The notes: generated by a model not told the origin, from the sequence alone. 64,000 nt of DNA from an uncultured Campylobacter sp. (GCF_937996225.1 NZ_CALKTC010000010.1:6110-70109); one strand, 5' to 3'; shown: positions 37,528-47,111, counted from the stretch's first letter. A program made the numbers and translations.

Positions 37528-38205
37528 CTACGCTCCGCGCGGAACTTTAAGATCCGCAAAGCGCTCAAAGCCGCTATCTTGCGCACTAAGCTCAGCAAAT
37601 AGAGCGAGGAATTCTGCTCGCGGCATCTCTTTAGCACCCATAAATTTCAGATGCTCGTTCATAATCTGACAATCGATTAAAAAGCCGAAATTTGCAAGCA
37701 CCTCACAAAGCCTAATCAGCGCGACTTTCGAAGCGTTGCTCTTTAGGCTCAGCATGCTCTCGCCGCAAAACACCCGCCCAAAAATTAGCCCGTATAGCCC
37801 ACCCACAAGCTCGCCGTCCTCGTACGCCTCGACGCTGTGAGCGTAACCGTCTGCTGCCAAACGCGAGTAAGCCTGCACGATCTGCTCGCTGATCCACGTG
37901 CCGTCGCTCTCTTTTTTGCGCACGTCTTTGCAGCGCTCGATGAAGCACTTAAAATTTGCGTCAAATTTCACTTCATATCGCTTAAGATAGGGCTTGATGG
38001 ACTTTTGCACACGCACTTCGCGCGGATCAAGCACTGCGCGCGGATCGGGCGACCACCATAAAATCGGCTCATCTTCGTTAAACCACGGAAATATCCCTGC
38101 GCTATAAGCGCTAAGCAAGCAATCCTCGCTCAGATCGCCGCCACTTGCAAGCGGTGCAAAATCTGGCGCATCCATAGGATCTGGAAAATCGTAAAACCGA
38201 GCCAT
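37528..38205 (-). CDS. aat: Leucyl/phenylalanyl-tRNA-protein transferase
   Basis: Aat adds Leu or Phe to N-terminal Lys/Arg of proteins, creating N-degrons read by ClpS. It has LASGGDLSEDCLLSAYSAGIFPWF, ILWWSPDPRAVL, and VGGLYGLIFGRVFCGESMLS, all family signatures, and a normal 225-aa length. Its ATG overlaps the clpA TAA as TAATG, so translation is coupled. With clpS and clpA it forms a compact N-end rule operon. Confidence 0.96.
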   Translation of the reverse strand: MARFYDFPDPMDAPDFAPLASGGDLSEDCLLSAYSAGIFPWFNEDEPILWWSPDPRAVLDPREVRVQKSIKPYLKRYEVKFDANFKCFIERCKDVRKKESDGTWISEQIVQAYSRLAADGYAHSVEAYEDGELVGGLYGLIFGRVFCGESMLSLKSNASKVALIRLCEVLANFGFLIDCQIMNEHLKFMGAKEMPRAEFLALFAELSAQDSGFERFADLKVPRGA

Positions 38206-40586
38206 TATTTAACGACACTGCTTTGAGCTAGTGCGGGTTGCTTTTTTTCTATCTGCGGCAAAGGCGTAGAAGCAAAGCTAAAGCTTAGCTCGCCATCTTT
38301 TACGCTCACGCTAACTAAGCCACCCTCTTGTAGCGTGCCAAAAAGCAGCTCGCCGCTTATATGATCGCTGATCTGAGAGCTGATCTCGCGCTTTAAATTT
38401 CGCGCGCCAAACTCGTCCGAATAGCCGCGCGAGATAATCAAATCTTTTGCTTCCTTGTTTAGACTAATCTTTACGTTTTTTAGCTGCGACTCTAGCTCGC
38501 CGATAGTTTTATCCACGATTTTTTCTAAAATTTCGCCGCTTAAGCGGTTAAAATTTATGATTTTATCGATGCGGTTGCGAAATTCCGGCGCAAAGAAGCT
38601 TTTTATGGCGCTATCTACTTTATAGCTCTCGTCTTTTGTAAATCCGACCTGCGGCGCTTCTTTCGTGCCTAAATTCGACGTCATTATTATGATCGTATTT
38701 TTAAAATCGGTCGTAACGCCGTTGTTATCGGTAAGACTTGCGTTATCGAAAATTCCTAAAAAAATATTCGTCATGCTAGGATGAGCTTTTTCTACCTCAT
38801 CAAATAAAATGACGCTGTAAGGGTGCTTTTTGATGTTATTCGTTAAAATTCCACCGTTTTCAAAGCCCACGTATCCAGGAGGTGCTCCGATGAGTCTCGA
38901 GACGCTGTGAGCTTCCATATATTCACTCATATCGTAGCGCTCAAAATGTACTCCGAGCTGCGCGGCTAAGACCTTGGCTAGCTCACTTTTGCCCACACCG
39001 CTACTACCTGCGAACAAAAATACCCCGATCGGAGAGCTTGCGCCTCCAAGCCCGGCATAAGAGCGCAAAAGTGCCTTGCAAAGGCTGCTAACCGCCTCAT
39101 CTTGACCGAAAATTTCGCGCTTGATATTAGCTTCCAGATTTTTTAGTACTTGTTTATTATCGACACTACTGCTTAAATTTGCGATATTCGCGCTAATCGA
39201 AAGCGTATTTACCAAATCGTCCTTACTGATTTCAAGCGGAGCTTCGTGCGGCTTAAACGCAAAGCTCGCACCCACCTCATCGATGAGATCAATGGCGCTG
39301 TCGGGAAGGAATTTATCACTTTGATATTTTTTAGCAAGCGTTACGCTATCTCGCAAAATTTCGTCGCTAAATTTCACGCCGTGAAATTCCTCATATTTTT
39401 TGGCTACGCCTTTTAAAATTTCGACGCTATCGTCAATGCTAGGCTCGCTTACATCGATCTTGCAAAACCTGCGGCTAAGCGCTTTATCCTGCGAAAACGA
39501 GCGGTATTCGCCGTATGTAGTAGCGCCGATGACCGATAGCTCGCCGCTTGCAAGCGAAGGTTTTAGGATGTTTGACATATCAAGTTCGTTGCGATTGCCC
39601 GTGCCTGCGCCAACGATCGTGTGAATTTCATCGATAAATAAAATCGCGTTTTGATTGGCGCTAAACTCGTCTATGAGATCCTTTAGCCTCTCCTCAAACT
39701 CCCCGCGCAACGTAGTGCCTGCGATCAGCGCGCCAGCATCAAGGGCGTAAATCACCTTGTTTTTTAACTTTTCTGGCACTTCGCCGCGGACGATTTTTAG
39801 CGCGATACCCTCGATGATCGCGGTTTTACCAACTCCTGCTTCGCCCACTAAGATCGGATTATTTTTCTTGCGGCGACAGAGGGTTTGCAGCGTCTTTTCG
39901 ATCTCTTTTTCGCGTCCGATGAGTGGATCGATCTTACCTTCAAGCGCAATTTTATTGAGATTCGCTGTATAAAGTGAGCTAGGCGAGTCCTTTTTAATAT
40001 CGCGCTCGTTTATGGCGTCCTTTTCGCCCTCAAACGCAGGCTCAAATTCCGTATTCTGCCACTGCCTGCGGCTTTCGTCATAATTCATCGCATGCGTGAT
40101 ATCATCGATATCGTATGAGTTTAGCTTAATCGCTGCGGCTTCATCGCGAGAAACGACCTCGTCGCGGTGATCGAAAGCGGATTTGTACTTTCGCACGATG
40201 AGCTCAAAAATCGCGGCATTGATACCGTAGTGATTTAAAATTTTAGTGCAGTCATTTTCCTTATCATTTAGAATTTTAAGCATAAAATCGAGCTCGTTTT
40301 TAGGCTCTTTAGCGTTATTTAATTCGGTATAGAACTGCTTAAATTCTATCGTCTGCGCCGGAGCCTTGCCGCTTGATTTAGGCATCATATCCAAAAGCCC
40401 GCCCAGATTATCCAAGATATTTAGGTAGTTAATATCCGGAATTTCTTTGGCGATGAGCCCATGAAAGGGCTTATTGTATTTAAAAATCGCATAAACTACG
40501 TGCGAAGTGGTGATGTATTCGTCCTCGCCGTCGTTTGCGACGCTGATTGCTTGTTCAAAATGTTTGTTTAAAAAAAATCCTATCAT
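38205..40586 (-). CDS. clpA: ATP-dependent Clp protease ATPase subunit ClpA
   Basis: ClpA unfolds substrates and feeds them to ClpP. It has the N-terminal Clp repeat domain (~1-140) that binds ClpS, an AAA-1 module with GEAGVGKTA and LFIDEIHT, and an AAA-2 module with AGSSGVGKSE and LFDEVEKAHP. An IGL-type ClpP loop is expected between; I did not mark it. The absence of the long ClpB middle coiled coil and the pairing with clpS both favour ClpA. It follows clpS by 15 bp and overlaps aat by 1 bp. Confidence 0.96.
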   Translation of the reverse strand: MIGFFLNKHFEQAISVANDGEDEYITTSHVVYAIFKYNKPFHGLIAKEIPDINYLNILDNLGGLLDMMPKSSGKAPAQTIEFKQFYTELNNAKEPKNELDFMLKILNDKENDCTKILNHYGINAAIFELIVRKYKSAFDHRDEVVSRDEAAAIKLNSYDIDDITHAMNYDESRRQWQNTEFEPAFEGEKDAINERDIKKDSPSSLYTANLNKIALEGKIDPLIGREKEIEKTLQTLCRRKKNNPILVGEAGVGKTAIIEGIALKIVRGEVPEKLKNKVIYALDAGALIAGTTLRGEFEERLKDLIDEFSANQNAILFIDEIHTIVGAGTGNRNELDMSNILKPSLASGELSVIGATTYGEYRSFSQDKALSRRFCKIDVSEPSIDDSVEILKGVAKKYEEFHGVKFSDEILRDSVTLAKKYQSDKFLPDSAIDLIDEVGASFAFKPHEAPLEISKDDLVNTLSISANIANLSSSVDNKQVLKNLEANIKREIFGQDEAVSSLCKALLRSYAGLGGASSPIGVFLFAGSSGVGKSELAKVLAAQLGVHFERYDMSEYMEAHSVSRLIGAPPGYVGFENGGILTNNIKKHPYSVILFDEVEKAHPSMTNIFLGIFDNASLTDNNGVTTDFKNTIIIMTSNLGTKEAPQVGFTKDESYKVDSAIKSFFAPEFRNRIDKIINFNRLSGEILEKIVDKTIGELESQLKNVKISLNKEAKDLIISRGYSDEFGARNLKREISSQISDHISGELLFGTLQEGGLVSVSVKDGELSFSFASTPLPQIEKKQPALAQSSVVK

Positions 40587-40601
40587 TGCTTTCCTTTAAA
40601 T

Positions 40602-40907
40602 TTAATCCTCTTCGATCTCACATCTAAGAGGGAATCCTGCGGCCTTTGCCGCTTGTAAAACCGCTTGTTGCTTGCATTCGGCTATCTCTTTAGGATACGC
40701 GCCGCAAACCGCGCGGCCCTGCTTATGCACTTTCATCATTAAATCTACAGCATCGTTAAAGTTTTTGGCAAAAATCTCCATCAAAATATAAACCACAAAA
40801 TCCATCGTCGTCACGTCGTCGTTTAGCAAAATTACTTTATACGGACGAGGCACGAAAGATTTTGTTTTGGCGTTAGTGCGAATCTGCACGCCGGTTTTAG
40901 TTGCCAT
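40602..40907 (-). CDS. clpS: ClpS adaptor (N-degron recognition)
   Basis: 101 aa. The disordered head is followed by PRPYKVILLNDDVTTMDFVV, in which NDD and the TTM(D)F segment line the N-degron pocket, and by VHKQGRAVCGAYPKEIAE, which contacts the ClpA N-domain. Its ATG lies inside the 3' end of the tlpA-like gene (11 bp overlap). Confidence 0.96.
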   Translation of the reverse strand: MATKTGVQIRTNAKTKSFVPRPYKVILLNDDVTTMDFVVYILMEIFAKNFNDAVDLMMKVHKQGRAVCGAYPKEIAECKQQAVLQAAKAAGFPLRCEIEED

Positions 40908-41595
40908 TTTTTATCCTGACAATATCGCTTTTTATCACATCGGTATCGACCATGCCTAAGTAATACGGCTTGCCCCGCTCATCGCCCTCGTTGATGTCGG
41001 TAAGCCTTTGATATTTCCCGTCTTTAAGCACTACCTTAAAAGGGATCGAAAGCGCGTGGCGATAACCGATGTCGCTTAAAATTTGACCCACTATGCGCTC
41101 GTTCTGTTTTGAATTGGAGATGAAATAATACGCGTTAAATTTTTTCGTAAAATTTTCGATCACCTGCGCATCGGTAATATCCTCAAAATAAATCAAGCCG
41201 ACCATCAGAAAATCCGCGGAATTTTTTAGCTGAAAGTCCATCAGATGCGGCGCTTCGATGCGGCACGGCTGGCAATACGTACCAAAAATATCAAACATTA
41301 AAATTTTATCGCTGTCCGCGAGCTTAAAGCCCTTTTCTGTCCGCTCGATCGTTACTTCGCCGCCTACGACGCTTTTAAGCGTAAATCGCTCACCCGTTTT
41401 AAACGGCGTAAAAGCTACCTCCTCGCCGCTCTCGCCGCCAATACGCTCGCCATTTTTATCTTGAGCAGAATTTTTTGCCATCTGACTCTCGCTCGCGGCG
41501 GAATTCTCGCCCGCAGAGCCCGTCTTTTTCTGCGAATCATCTCCGCAGCCACTTAAAACAAAAATCGCTAAACATAATAGTAAAAATTTCTTCAT
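40897..41595 (-). CDS. TlpA-like thioredoxin-fold lipoprotein
   Basis: A lipoprotein signal ends in LSGC (Cys17). A ~45-residue Ser/Ala/Asn-rich linker precedes a thioredoxin fold with active site YCQPC (Cys108, Cys111) and a cis-Pro-type IPFKVVLKDG. It is therefore a periplasmic thiol-disulfide oxidoreductase on a lipid anchor, perhaps for cytochrome or general thiol reduction. C. jejuni also has a thioredoxin-like gene ahead of clpS. It overlaps clpS by 11 bp. Confidence 0.88.
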   Translation of the reverse strand: MKKFLLLCLAIFVLSGCGDDSQKKTGSAGENSAASESQMAKNSAQDKNGERIGGESGEEVAFTPFKTGERFTLKSVVGGEVTIERTEKGFKLADSDKILMFDIFGTYCQPCRIEAPHLMDFQLKNSADFLMVGLIYFEDITDAQVIENFTKKFNAYYFISNSKQNERIVGQILSDIGYRHALSIPFKVVLKDGKYQRLTDINEGDERGKPYYLGMVDTDVIKSDIVRIKNGN

Positions 41596-41650
41596 TGCAT
41601 TTCCTTCGGGTTTAAATTTAAGCCCGCATTTTAACCAAAGTTTTGTGAAT

Positions 41651-42115
41651 TTAAAATGAATGCTTGTCGTATCGCTTCATCGCGCTTTGCGCTTCGCGGT
41701 CGGCTTCCTTACGTTTTAGCGATTCACGCTTATCGTGCAGATTTTTGCCACTAGCCAAAGCGATACGCGCCTTTACGCGGTTTTTATCATTGAGATACAG
41801 CGACAAAACCACGATGGTAAGGCCCTCTTTGCTAGCCGCGCCAAGCAGTTTGTCGATCTGCTTACGATGCATTAAAAGCTTTCGCACTGCCCCTTCGTCT
41901 GGACGAAAGTGGGCGTTGGTGCTTTCAAGATAGCTGATATGGGCGTTTAGCAAAAACAGCTCACCGCGGATCACGCGACAAAAACTATCTTTGAGATTGC
42001 CCCTGCCCGCGCGCAGAGCTTTGACCTCGCTGCCCTTTAGCACGATGCCTGCTTCAAAGCTTTCAAGTATCGTAAAATCGTGAAATGCCTTGCGATTTTT
42101 ACTCAGTTCTTTCAT
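41651..42115 (-). CDS. smpB: SsrA-binding protein SmpB
   Basis: SmpB carries tmRNA to stalled ribosomes. It shows NRKAFHDFTILESFEAGIVLKGSEVKALR, GNLKDSFCRV, the NAHISYL strand, and a basic C-terminal tail (DKRESLKRKEADRE) that enters the mRNA channel. Length of 154 aa is normal. AGAAGGAAAAAG precedes the ATG. The tmRNA gene itself is not in the window. Confidence 0.97.
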   Translation of the reverse strand: MKELSKNRKAFHDFTILESFEAGIVLKGSEVKALRAGRGNLKDSFCRVIRGELFLLNAHISYLESTNAHFRPDEGAVRKLLMHRKQIDKLLGAASKEGLTIVVLSLYLNDKNRVKARIALASGKNLHDKRESLKRKEADREAQSAMKRYDKHSF

Positions 42116-42240
42116 CTTTTTCCTTCTAAATTTGACCCTAAGCTTAGCCCGTTTTTGCTTAAATTTAAAAGCGATCGCGCGAATTTTAAATTTTATCTTT
42201 AAATTTAGCTTTTAAATTTTAACCGCGCGCCTTGGAATTC

Positions 42241-42984
42241 TTATTTTAAGAAAAACACGCTGCTGCCGCTGCCGCTTAGAAACATATCGCGATACCTGCT
42301 CATCTGCGGATATAGCTTTATGCACGGCGCGAAAAGATCATTTAGCAGGGGGCCGTCGTATCGCGCCAGCAGCTGCTCGCTGCTTAAACGCAACATCTCT
42401 TGAGCCTGCGCGGCGTCTATGTTTTGCATAAAGCTTACGCGAAACTCATTATAAACCGCACCGGTGGAGCAAAAGATAGCGGGCGTTAAAATTTCGATCG
42501 CGGGCAAGAGGTCCTCGAAAGGCTCGATGATCTCGCCGATGCCGCGCACGTTTGCGGCCTCAAGCCCGCTGACAAAAAACGCGACGTCCGCGCCGATATT
42601 TTGCGCGATCGCTATAAGCCGCTCGCGCGGAATTTTTAAGCTTAATTCCTCGTTCGCAAGCCGCAAAAACGCCGCCGCATCGCTACTGCCGCCCCCAAGA
42701 CCGGCACCGATCGGAATATGTTTTTTAAGCACGATCTTATGCGAGCTGAAAAATTCTGCAAGCTCGCGCGCAAAGCCCGCCCGCTCAAGCGCCGCCTTAG
42801 CCTTTAAAATTATATTATCCGCGATCTGCGCGGCGTCGCATTCAAGCGCAAAGCCGCTCGCTCGCTCAAAGTTTATCTCATCAAAGAGCTCCCTGCGCAG
42901 CACGAAGCGCGAGGCGATCTCGTGGTAGCCGCCGCGCGTGCCGACGACTTTTAAAAAAACATTGATCTTTGCATAAGCCTTCAA
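42241..42984 (-). CDS. ispE: 4-diphosphocytidyl-2-C-methyl-D-erythritol kinase IspE
   Basis: A GHMP kinase of the MEP pathway. AYAKINVFLKV starts the protein, and the ATP loop PIGAGLGGGSSDAAA is intact. FFLSGSGSSVFFL is replaced at the end by MFLSGSGSSVFFLK, the usual C-terminal motif. The 247-aa length is normal. The start is TTG 42984, with AAGGAG six bases upstream. smpB follows 125 bp downstream; the 820 bp upstream lacks the csrA usually found there. Confidence 0.95.
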   Translation of the reverse strand: MKAYAKINVFLKVVGTRGGYHEIASRFVLRRELFDEINFERASGFALECDAAQIADNIILKAKAALERAGFARELAEFFSSHKIVLKKHIPIGAGLGGGSSDAAAFLRLANEELSLKIPRERLIAIAQNIGADVAFFVSGLEAANVRGIGEIIEPFEDLLPAIEILTPAIFCSTGAVYNEFRVSFMQNIDAAQAQEMLRLSSEQLLARYDGPLLNDLFAPCIKLYPQMSRYRDMFLSGSGSSVFFLK

Positions 42985-43804
42985 ATTTTACTCCTTCTGC
43001 GCTTTGGCGCACTTGCGTTAAATTTAGACTGCGACAAGTCCATCTAGCGCGATTAAAATTTTAAATCCGTGCGCGAGTTAAATTTCAGCCTGCGGCACGC
43101 CCCGTCCGGTGCGATTAAAATTTCAAAACCGCGTGCCGTGAAGTGCGCACCGCGGAATTTAACCCACGATCGCGGCGCCCGATACGTAAATTTTATAAAG
43201 CGCGGAAATTTAAATCTGCGACGCATGCGGCAGAATTTCAATCCGCAGCGCAAATCTATCTTAGCGATTAAAATTCCAAGCCGGCAAAATTCTAGCCGCA
43301 CCACCGCACGCCGCACTAGGTCATAAATTTAGTTTAGCGGTATGTCGCCCGCTGCAAAATCAAACCCATCGGCGCAGACTACGCATTACCGCGAGCTAGA
43401 ATTTCATTCGGCAGAGGCCGCTTGCTGCGCCGCAATAAGCCCCAACCTGCGCGCTTTTTAAATCGCGAAATTTTAATCTCGCGGCGCGTCGTCATATCGC
43501 ACCAAAAAGCAAATCAAAACGCCGCTTGGTCGCGTTTAAATTTAACCCCCGCGGATTTATTCCTTTTCACAAGCGAGCGTCGCCTGCCTAGCCGCACGTT
43601 TAAATTTACGCCGCCTGAGGCCGATTTGCGATCTATGCGCAACAAAAAAAGCGTGATCTCTCACTCGCTGCTCCGCACGATAAAATTTAACCGCGCGGGA
43701 CAGCGCGCTATGCGAGCAAATTTAAAACGCGCCGTATTTATAACCGCTCAAATTTCAAGCCAGGGCCGCCCGATCAAAATTCCGCCGCAGGCTGGGGCCG
43801 CGGC
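42985..43804. other. AAATTT-rich spacer where csrA is expected
   Basis: About 820 bp between ispE and truB with no supported gene. I looked on both strands for a CsrA-like start (MLILSRK) and found none; the only longer minus-strand frame (43053-43316) gives a basic, Lys-Phe/Arg-rich shadow. The stretch consists of AAATTT words in GC-rich filler. Confidence 0.65.
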
Positions 43805-44653
43805 TTAAAACGCGCCGCCCGCGATCGGAACGTCGTTCCAAAGATACCGAACCTCGCCCGAGCTTATCTCGATGATCGAGTAAAAATCGCCGCAGATAAG
43901 CAGATAGCGCCCGTCTGCGCGGCTCACCAGATCCTTTGCGGCAAGCTTTTTGCCCAAGATCACGTCGCGCGCGTCGCCGTCGTAAAAGTTTGGCGCAAGG
44001 TCCAAAAACTCGAGCGGATTTAGCGCCGCCTCTTCCGCAAAGCGCGGATCTTGCAGGTCAAAAGCTCCCTCGCTCTCCCGCCTAAGCGCGCTTAGCGTGC
44101 CTGTGGCGCCTAGCTTTTCTGCAAAAATTTGCGCAAAAGAGCGCACGTAACCGCCCTCGCTGAGTGCGACGCGAAAGCTCACGAAGGGGTGAGCGTAGCT
44201 TAAAATTTCGGCATCAAAAACCCGCATCGAGCTCTCTTTTAAGCTCACCTCTTCGCCCGCGCGAGCGAGCTTGTATGCGCGCACGCCGTCAATTTTCTTG
44301 GCGCTGAAAGCGGGCGGGATAAATTTTATCTCGCCGCGCATTTGCGCCATCGCGGCATCTAAAACTTCGCGCGAAAGCGACGGAATTTGTTCCACGCGCT
44401 CAATATTTTCATTATCACTGCTTGGGCTTTGCGCGCCTAGCCACAGCGTCGCGACGTAAACTTTTGGCTCCTTTTTTAAAAATCTAAAAAAGCGCGCGTA
44501 TTGCCCGAATGCCACGATCAGCGCGCCGCTCGCGAAAGGATCGAGCGTGCCGCTAAAGCCCGCCTTTTTCACGCCGTATTTGCGCTTAAGAGCGCTTAAA
44601 AATTTATTGCTGCCGATGCCCGCGGGCTTGTCCGCTAAAAACAATCTATTCAT
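43805..44653 (-). CDS. truB: tRNA pseudouridine(55) synthase TruB
   Basis: TruB makes pseudouridine 55 in the T-loop of tRNAs. It has LADKPAGIGSN, the catalytic GTLDPFASGALIVAFG (Asp), PPAFSAKKIDGVRAYKLAR, and SEGGYVRSFAQ. Length of 282 aa is typical of the short epsilonproteobacterial form without the PUA extension of E. coli. It overlaps uvrD by 8 bp. Confidence 0.95.
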   Translation of the reverse strand: MNRLFLADKPAGIGSNKFLSALKRKYGVKKAGFSGTLDPFASGALIVAFGQYARFFRFLKKEPKVYVATLWLGAQSPSSDNENIERVEQIPSLSREVLDAAMAQMRGEIKFIPPAFSAKKIDGVRAYKLARAGEEVSLKESSMRVFDAEILSYAHPFVSFRVALSEGGYVRSFAQIFAEKLGATGTLSALRRESEGAFDLQDPRFAEEAALNPLEFLDLAPNFYDGDARDVILGKKLAAKDLVSRADGRYLLICGDFYSIIEISSGEVRYLWNDVPIAGGAF

Positions 44654-46706
44654 AAGAGCCGATCTTTTCTACGAAATTTGACATTATCACGCGCGAAATT
44701 CCGCCAAAATTTATAGTGAGTCGGTCGCCGTTTACCGCCGTGATCTGTCCGATCCCAAATAGCTTGTGTTTGATCAGCTCGCCCTTGCTAAAGCCGCTGC
44801 TTTGCTCGCGCAGAGGCTCTTTAGCCACCAAACCCGCCTCGGCTATAAACCTGCTCGCATCGAGCCTCTCGCGCTTGCCGCGATAAAAGCGGCTAGCGGC
44901 AAAGCTAAGCGTAAGCGTGCGTTTGGCGCGCGTGATCGCTACGTATGCGAGTCTGCGTTCCTCTTCAATGTCATTGCTGTCGCCCAAAAGCGGGAAAAAG
45001 CCCTCCTCCAGTCCGATTACGAAAAGGTGCGAAAACTCAAGCCCTTTACTGGCGTGCACGCTCATTATGTTTATCGCATCGCCAGATACGGCGTCCTGAT
45101 CGCTAAGAAGGCTCAGCTCGTTTAAAAATTCCGCCAGATCAAAATCGGGCTTATTGCTCGCCTCGTCCTTCAGCATCGCCAAAAACTCGTCGATGTTTGC
45201 AACGCGATCGGCGCCGTCGGGCAGCGAAGCATAGTAGGCCTTTAGCCCGAAAGCGGGCTCCAGCGCGTCTATTTTTTTGATCGTATCGGCTAGCGCGGAG
45301 ATAGAAGCGATACCGCTTTTAAGCTCCGCTAGAGCCTGCGCCGCCTTGGCGCTAAGCCCTGCGTCCGGCTCGCTAAAGGCGTCAAATAGGCTTATGAGCC
45401 GCAGGCGCGAAAGCTCCTCGAGCTTCGCCAGCGAGACCTTACCGATGCCGCGCTTGGGCACGTTTATGATCCGCCTCATCGAAAAGTCGTCGTGCTCGTC
45501 GTTTACCAAGCGCAGATAGGCGATCGTGTCCTTGATCTCGGCGCGCTCGTAAAATTTCACGCCGCCTACCATTTTGTACGGGATTTTGGCTCGATTTAGC
45601 CCCTCCTCCAGCGCGCGCGAAAGAGCGTTTACGCGGTAAAGCACGGCGATTTGAGAGGGCGCTACGCCGCTTGAAAGCAGCTTTTTGATAGCTTCTGCGA
45701 TCTTTGCCGCCTCAATACTCTCCTCGTCCGAGCGCAAAATTTCGATCTTTTCGCCGCCGCCGTTCATGCTAGTAAGGCTCTTGCCGAGGCGGTTTTTATT
45801 ATGCGAGATGAGCTCGTTGGCGGCATTTAAAATTTCGTCCGTGGAGCGGTAATTTTGCTCAAGTTTGATAAATTTTACGTTTGAGAACTGATCTTTAAAA
45901 TTTAGAATATTTTCTATCCGCGCACCGCGCCAGCCGTAGATACTCTGATCGTCATCGCCCACCACCACGAGGTTTTCATGCGCGGTGCAGAGCTTTTGCA
46001 GCAGCTTGAATTGAATGTCGTTGGTATCCTGATACTCATCCACCGTGATATAAGCGTAGCGGCGCGAAATTTCATCGCATAGCCGCTCATTGGCGTTTAA
46101 AATTTTATACGGCAATATCAACAGATCATCGAAATCTACAAGATTATTCGCCGCCAAATACGCCTCGTAGCGCTTATATGCTCTAGCGCAATGCGCGTAA
46201 AATCCGCTATACATCCTGCTTAGCTCGTCATCTTTATCGTTTAAAAGCTCGTCAATATCTTTGGGGCCGATTAGAGAATTTTTGTAGGTTGAAATTTTAG
46301 CCGCTAATAGCGATGTGGGCAAATTTATCTCAAAGCCCTTGATGATCTTTTTCTTATCGTCGGTATCGATTACTTGGAAGTTTGCGCTGCGTCTAAGCTC
46401 GCTAATATGAAATTTCAAAAACAAAAGCCCGAATTTATGAAAGGTGCACAGAAGCGGCACGCCGCTTAAATTTAGCCCGCTTATCAGATTAAGCGCCCGC
46501 GAGCGCATCTCGGCGGCAGCTTTATTCGTAAACGTAAGCGTGAGAGTATTTTCCGCAGGCACGCCGTTTGAGAGCAAGTAGGCAAGGCGCGCGGTGATCG
46601 TTTTGGTTTTGCCGCTACCAGCACCTGCTAAGATTAGCATCGCTCCGTCCACGTGGCTCGCAGCCTCGCGCTGAGCGGGATTAAGACCTTCTAAAATATC
46701 GCTCAT
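44646..46706 (-). CDS. UvrD/Rep-family DNA helicase
   Basis: A superfamily 1A 3'-5' helicase for repair or fork restart. Motifs in order: Q motif LNPAQREAA, Walker A AGAGSGKTKTITAR, Ia TLTFTNKAAAEMRSR, DEYQDTN (II), VVGDDDQSIYGWRGA (III), EQNYRST (IV), SVHASKGLEF (V), and VAITRAKRTL (VI). The C. jejuni relative here is annotated rep. The start overlaps the upstream gene by 4 bp (ATGA). Confidence 0.94.
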   Translation of the reverse strand: MSDILEGLNPAQREAASHVDGAMLILAGAGSGKTKTITARLAYLLSNGVPAENTLTLTFTNKAAAEMRSRALNLISGLNLSGVPLLCTFHKFGLLFLKFHISELRRSANFQVIDTDDKKKIIKGFEINLPTSLLAAKISTYKNSLIGPKDIDELLNDKDDELSRMYSGFYAHCARAYKRYEAYLAANNLVDFDDLLILPYKILNANERLCDEISRRYAYITVDEYQDTNDIQFKLLQKLCTAHENLVVVGDDDQSIYGWRGARIENILNFKDQFSNVKFIKLEQNYRSTDEILNAANELISHNKNRLGKSLTSMNGGGEKIEILRSDEESIEAAKIAEAIKKLLSSGVAPSQIAVLYRVNALSRALEEGLNRAKIPYKMVGGVKFYERAEIKDTIAYLRLVNDEHDDFSMRRIINVPKRGIGKVSLAKLEELSRLRLISLFDAFSEPDAGLSAKAAQALAELKSGIASISALADTIKKIDALEPAFGLKAYYASLPDGADRVANIDEFLAMLKDEASNKPDFDLAEFLNELSLLSDQDAVSGDAINIMSVHASKGLEFSHLFVIGLEEGFFPLLGDSNDIEEERRLAYVAITRAKRTLTLSFAASRFYRGKRERLDASRFIAEAGLVAKEPLREQSSGFSKGELIKHKLFGIGQITAVNGDRLTINFGGISRVIMSNFVEKIGSYE

Positions 46707-47110
46707 TTTGAGAAAATTTTACGCGATTTTTCGCGCTTAAGCCACTCGGACTCGGGCTGGGAGAAATTTACCGCGATGGGCTTACCGTCCACGACGATCT
46801 GCAAGACCCCGTAAAACGGCACGCTAAGCGTGCTTGCAAAATCCTGCGGCCCAAAGCCCGCCTCGAAAACCAGCTCATCCTTGCTAAGATGCGCGCTAGA
46901 GAGCGTGTATTCCTCCAGCTGCAAAAAGATCGCGGGCATTTTGAAGCTTTTTAAAATTTCCTCCGGCAGCGGCGGGTCAAATTTTATCTGATCCGTCCTC
47001 GCAACGATGCCAAATCCGCATCCAAGAGCTAAAACGTAGTCCAAAACCGCGCCTATATTCGCACTGCTCGCAGCGATAAATTTATCGTCTTTTAAAATTT
47101 TATCTATCAT
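46703..47110 (-). CDS. Conserved small protein, SspB-like by pattern
   Basis: 135 aa, cytoplasmic. The stretch LVFEAGFGPQDFASTLSVPFYGVLQIVVDGKPIAVNF resembles the SspB core, in which RFNARFGG is followed by VSVPLAAVLAIYARENG. SspB delivers ssrA-tagged proteins to ClpXP. The resemblance is from eye comparison only and the N-terminal half does not obviously match. It sits 1 bp after pepF and overlaps uvrD, in a run that also holds smpB and clp genes. Family assignment is uncertain. Confidence 0.7.
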   Translation of the reverse strand: MIDKILKDDKFIAASSANIGAVLDYVLALGCGFGIVARTDQIKFDPPLPEEILKSFKMPAIFLQLEEYTLSSAHLSKDELVFEAGFGPQDFASTLSVPFYGVLQIVVDGKPIAVNFSQPESEWLKREKSRKIFSK

Positions 47111-47111
47111 C

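Noticed and set aside
43053..43316. Candidate csrA in the truB-ispE spacer
   Set aside because: The 87-residue frame is Arg/Lys/Phe-rich and lacks every CsrA motif; it looks like AAATTT words read in frame.
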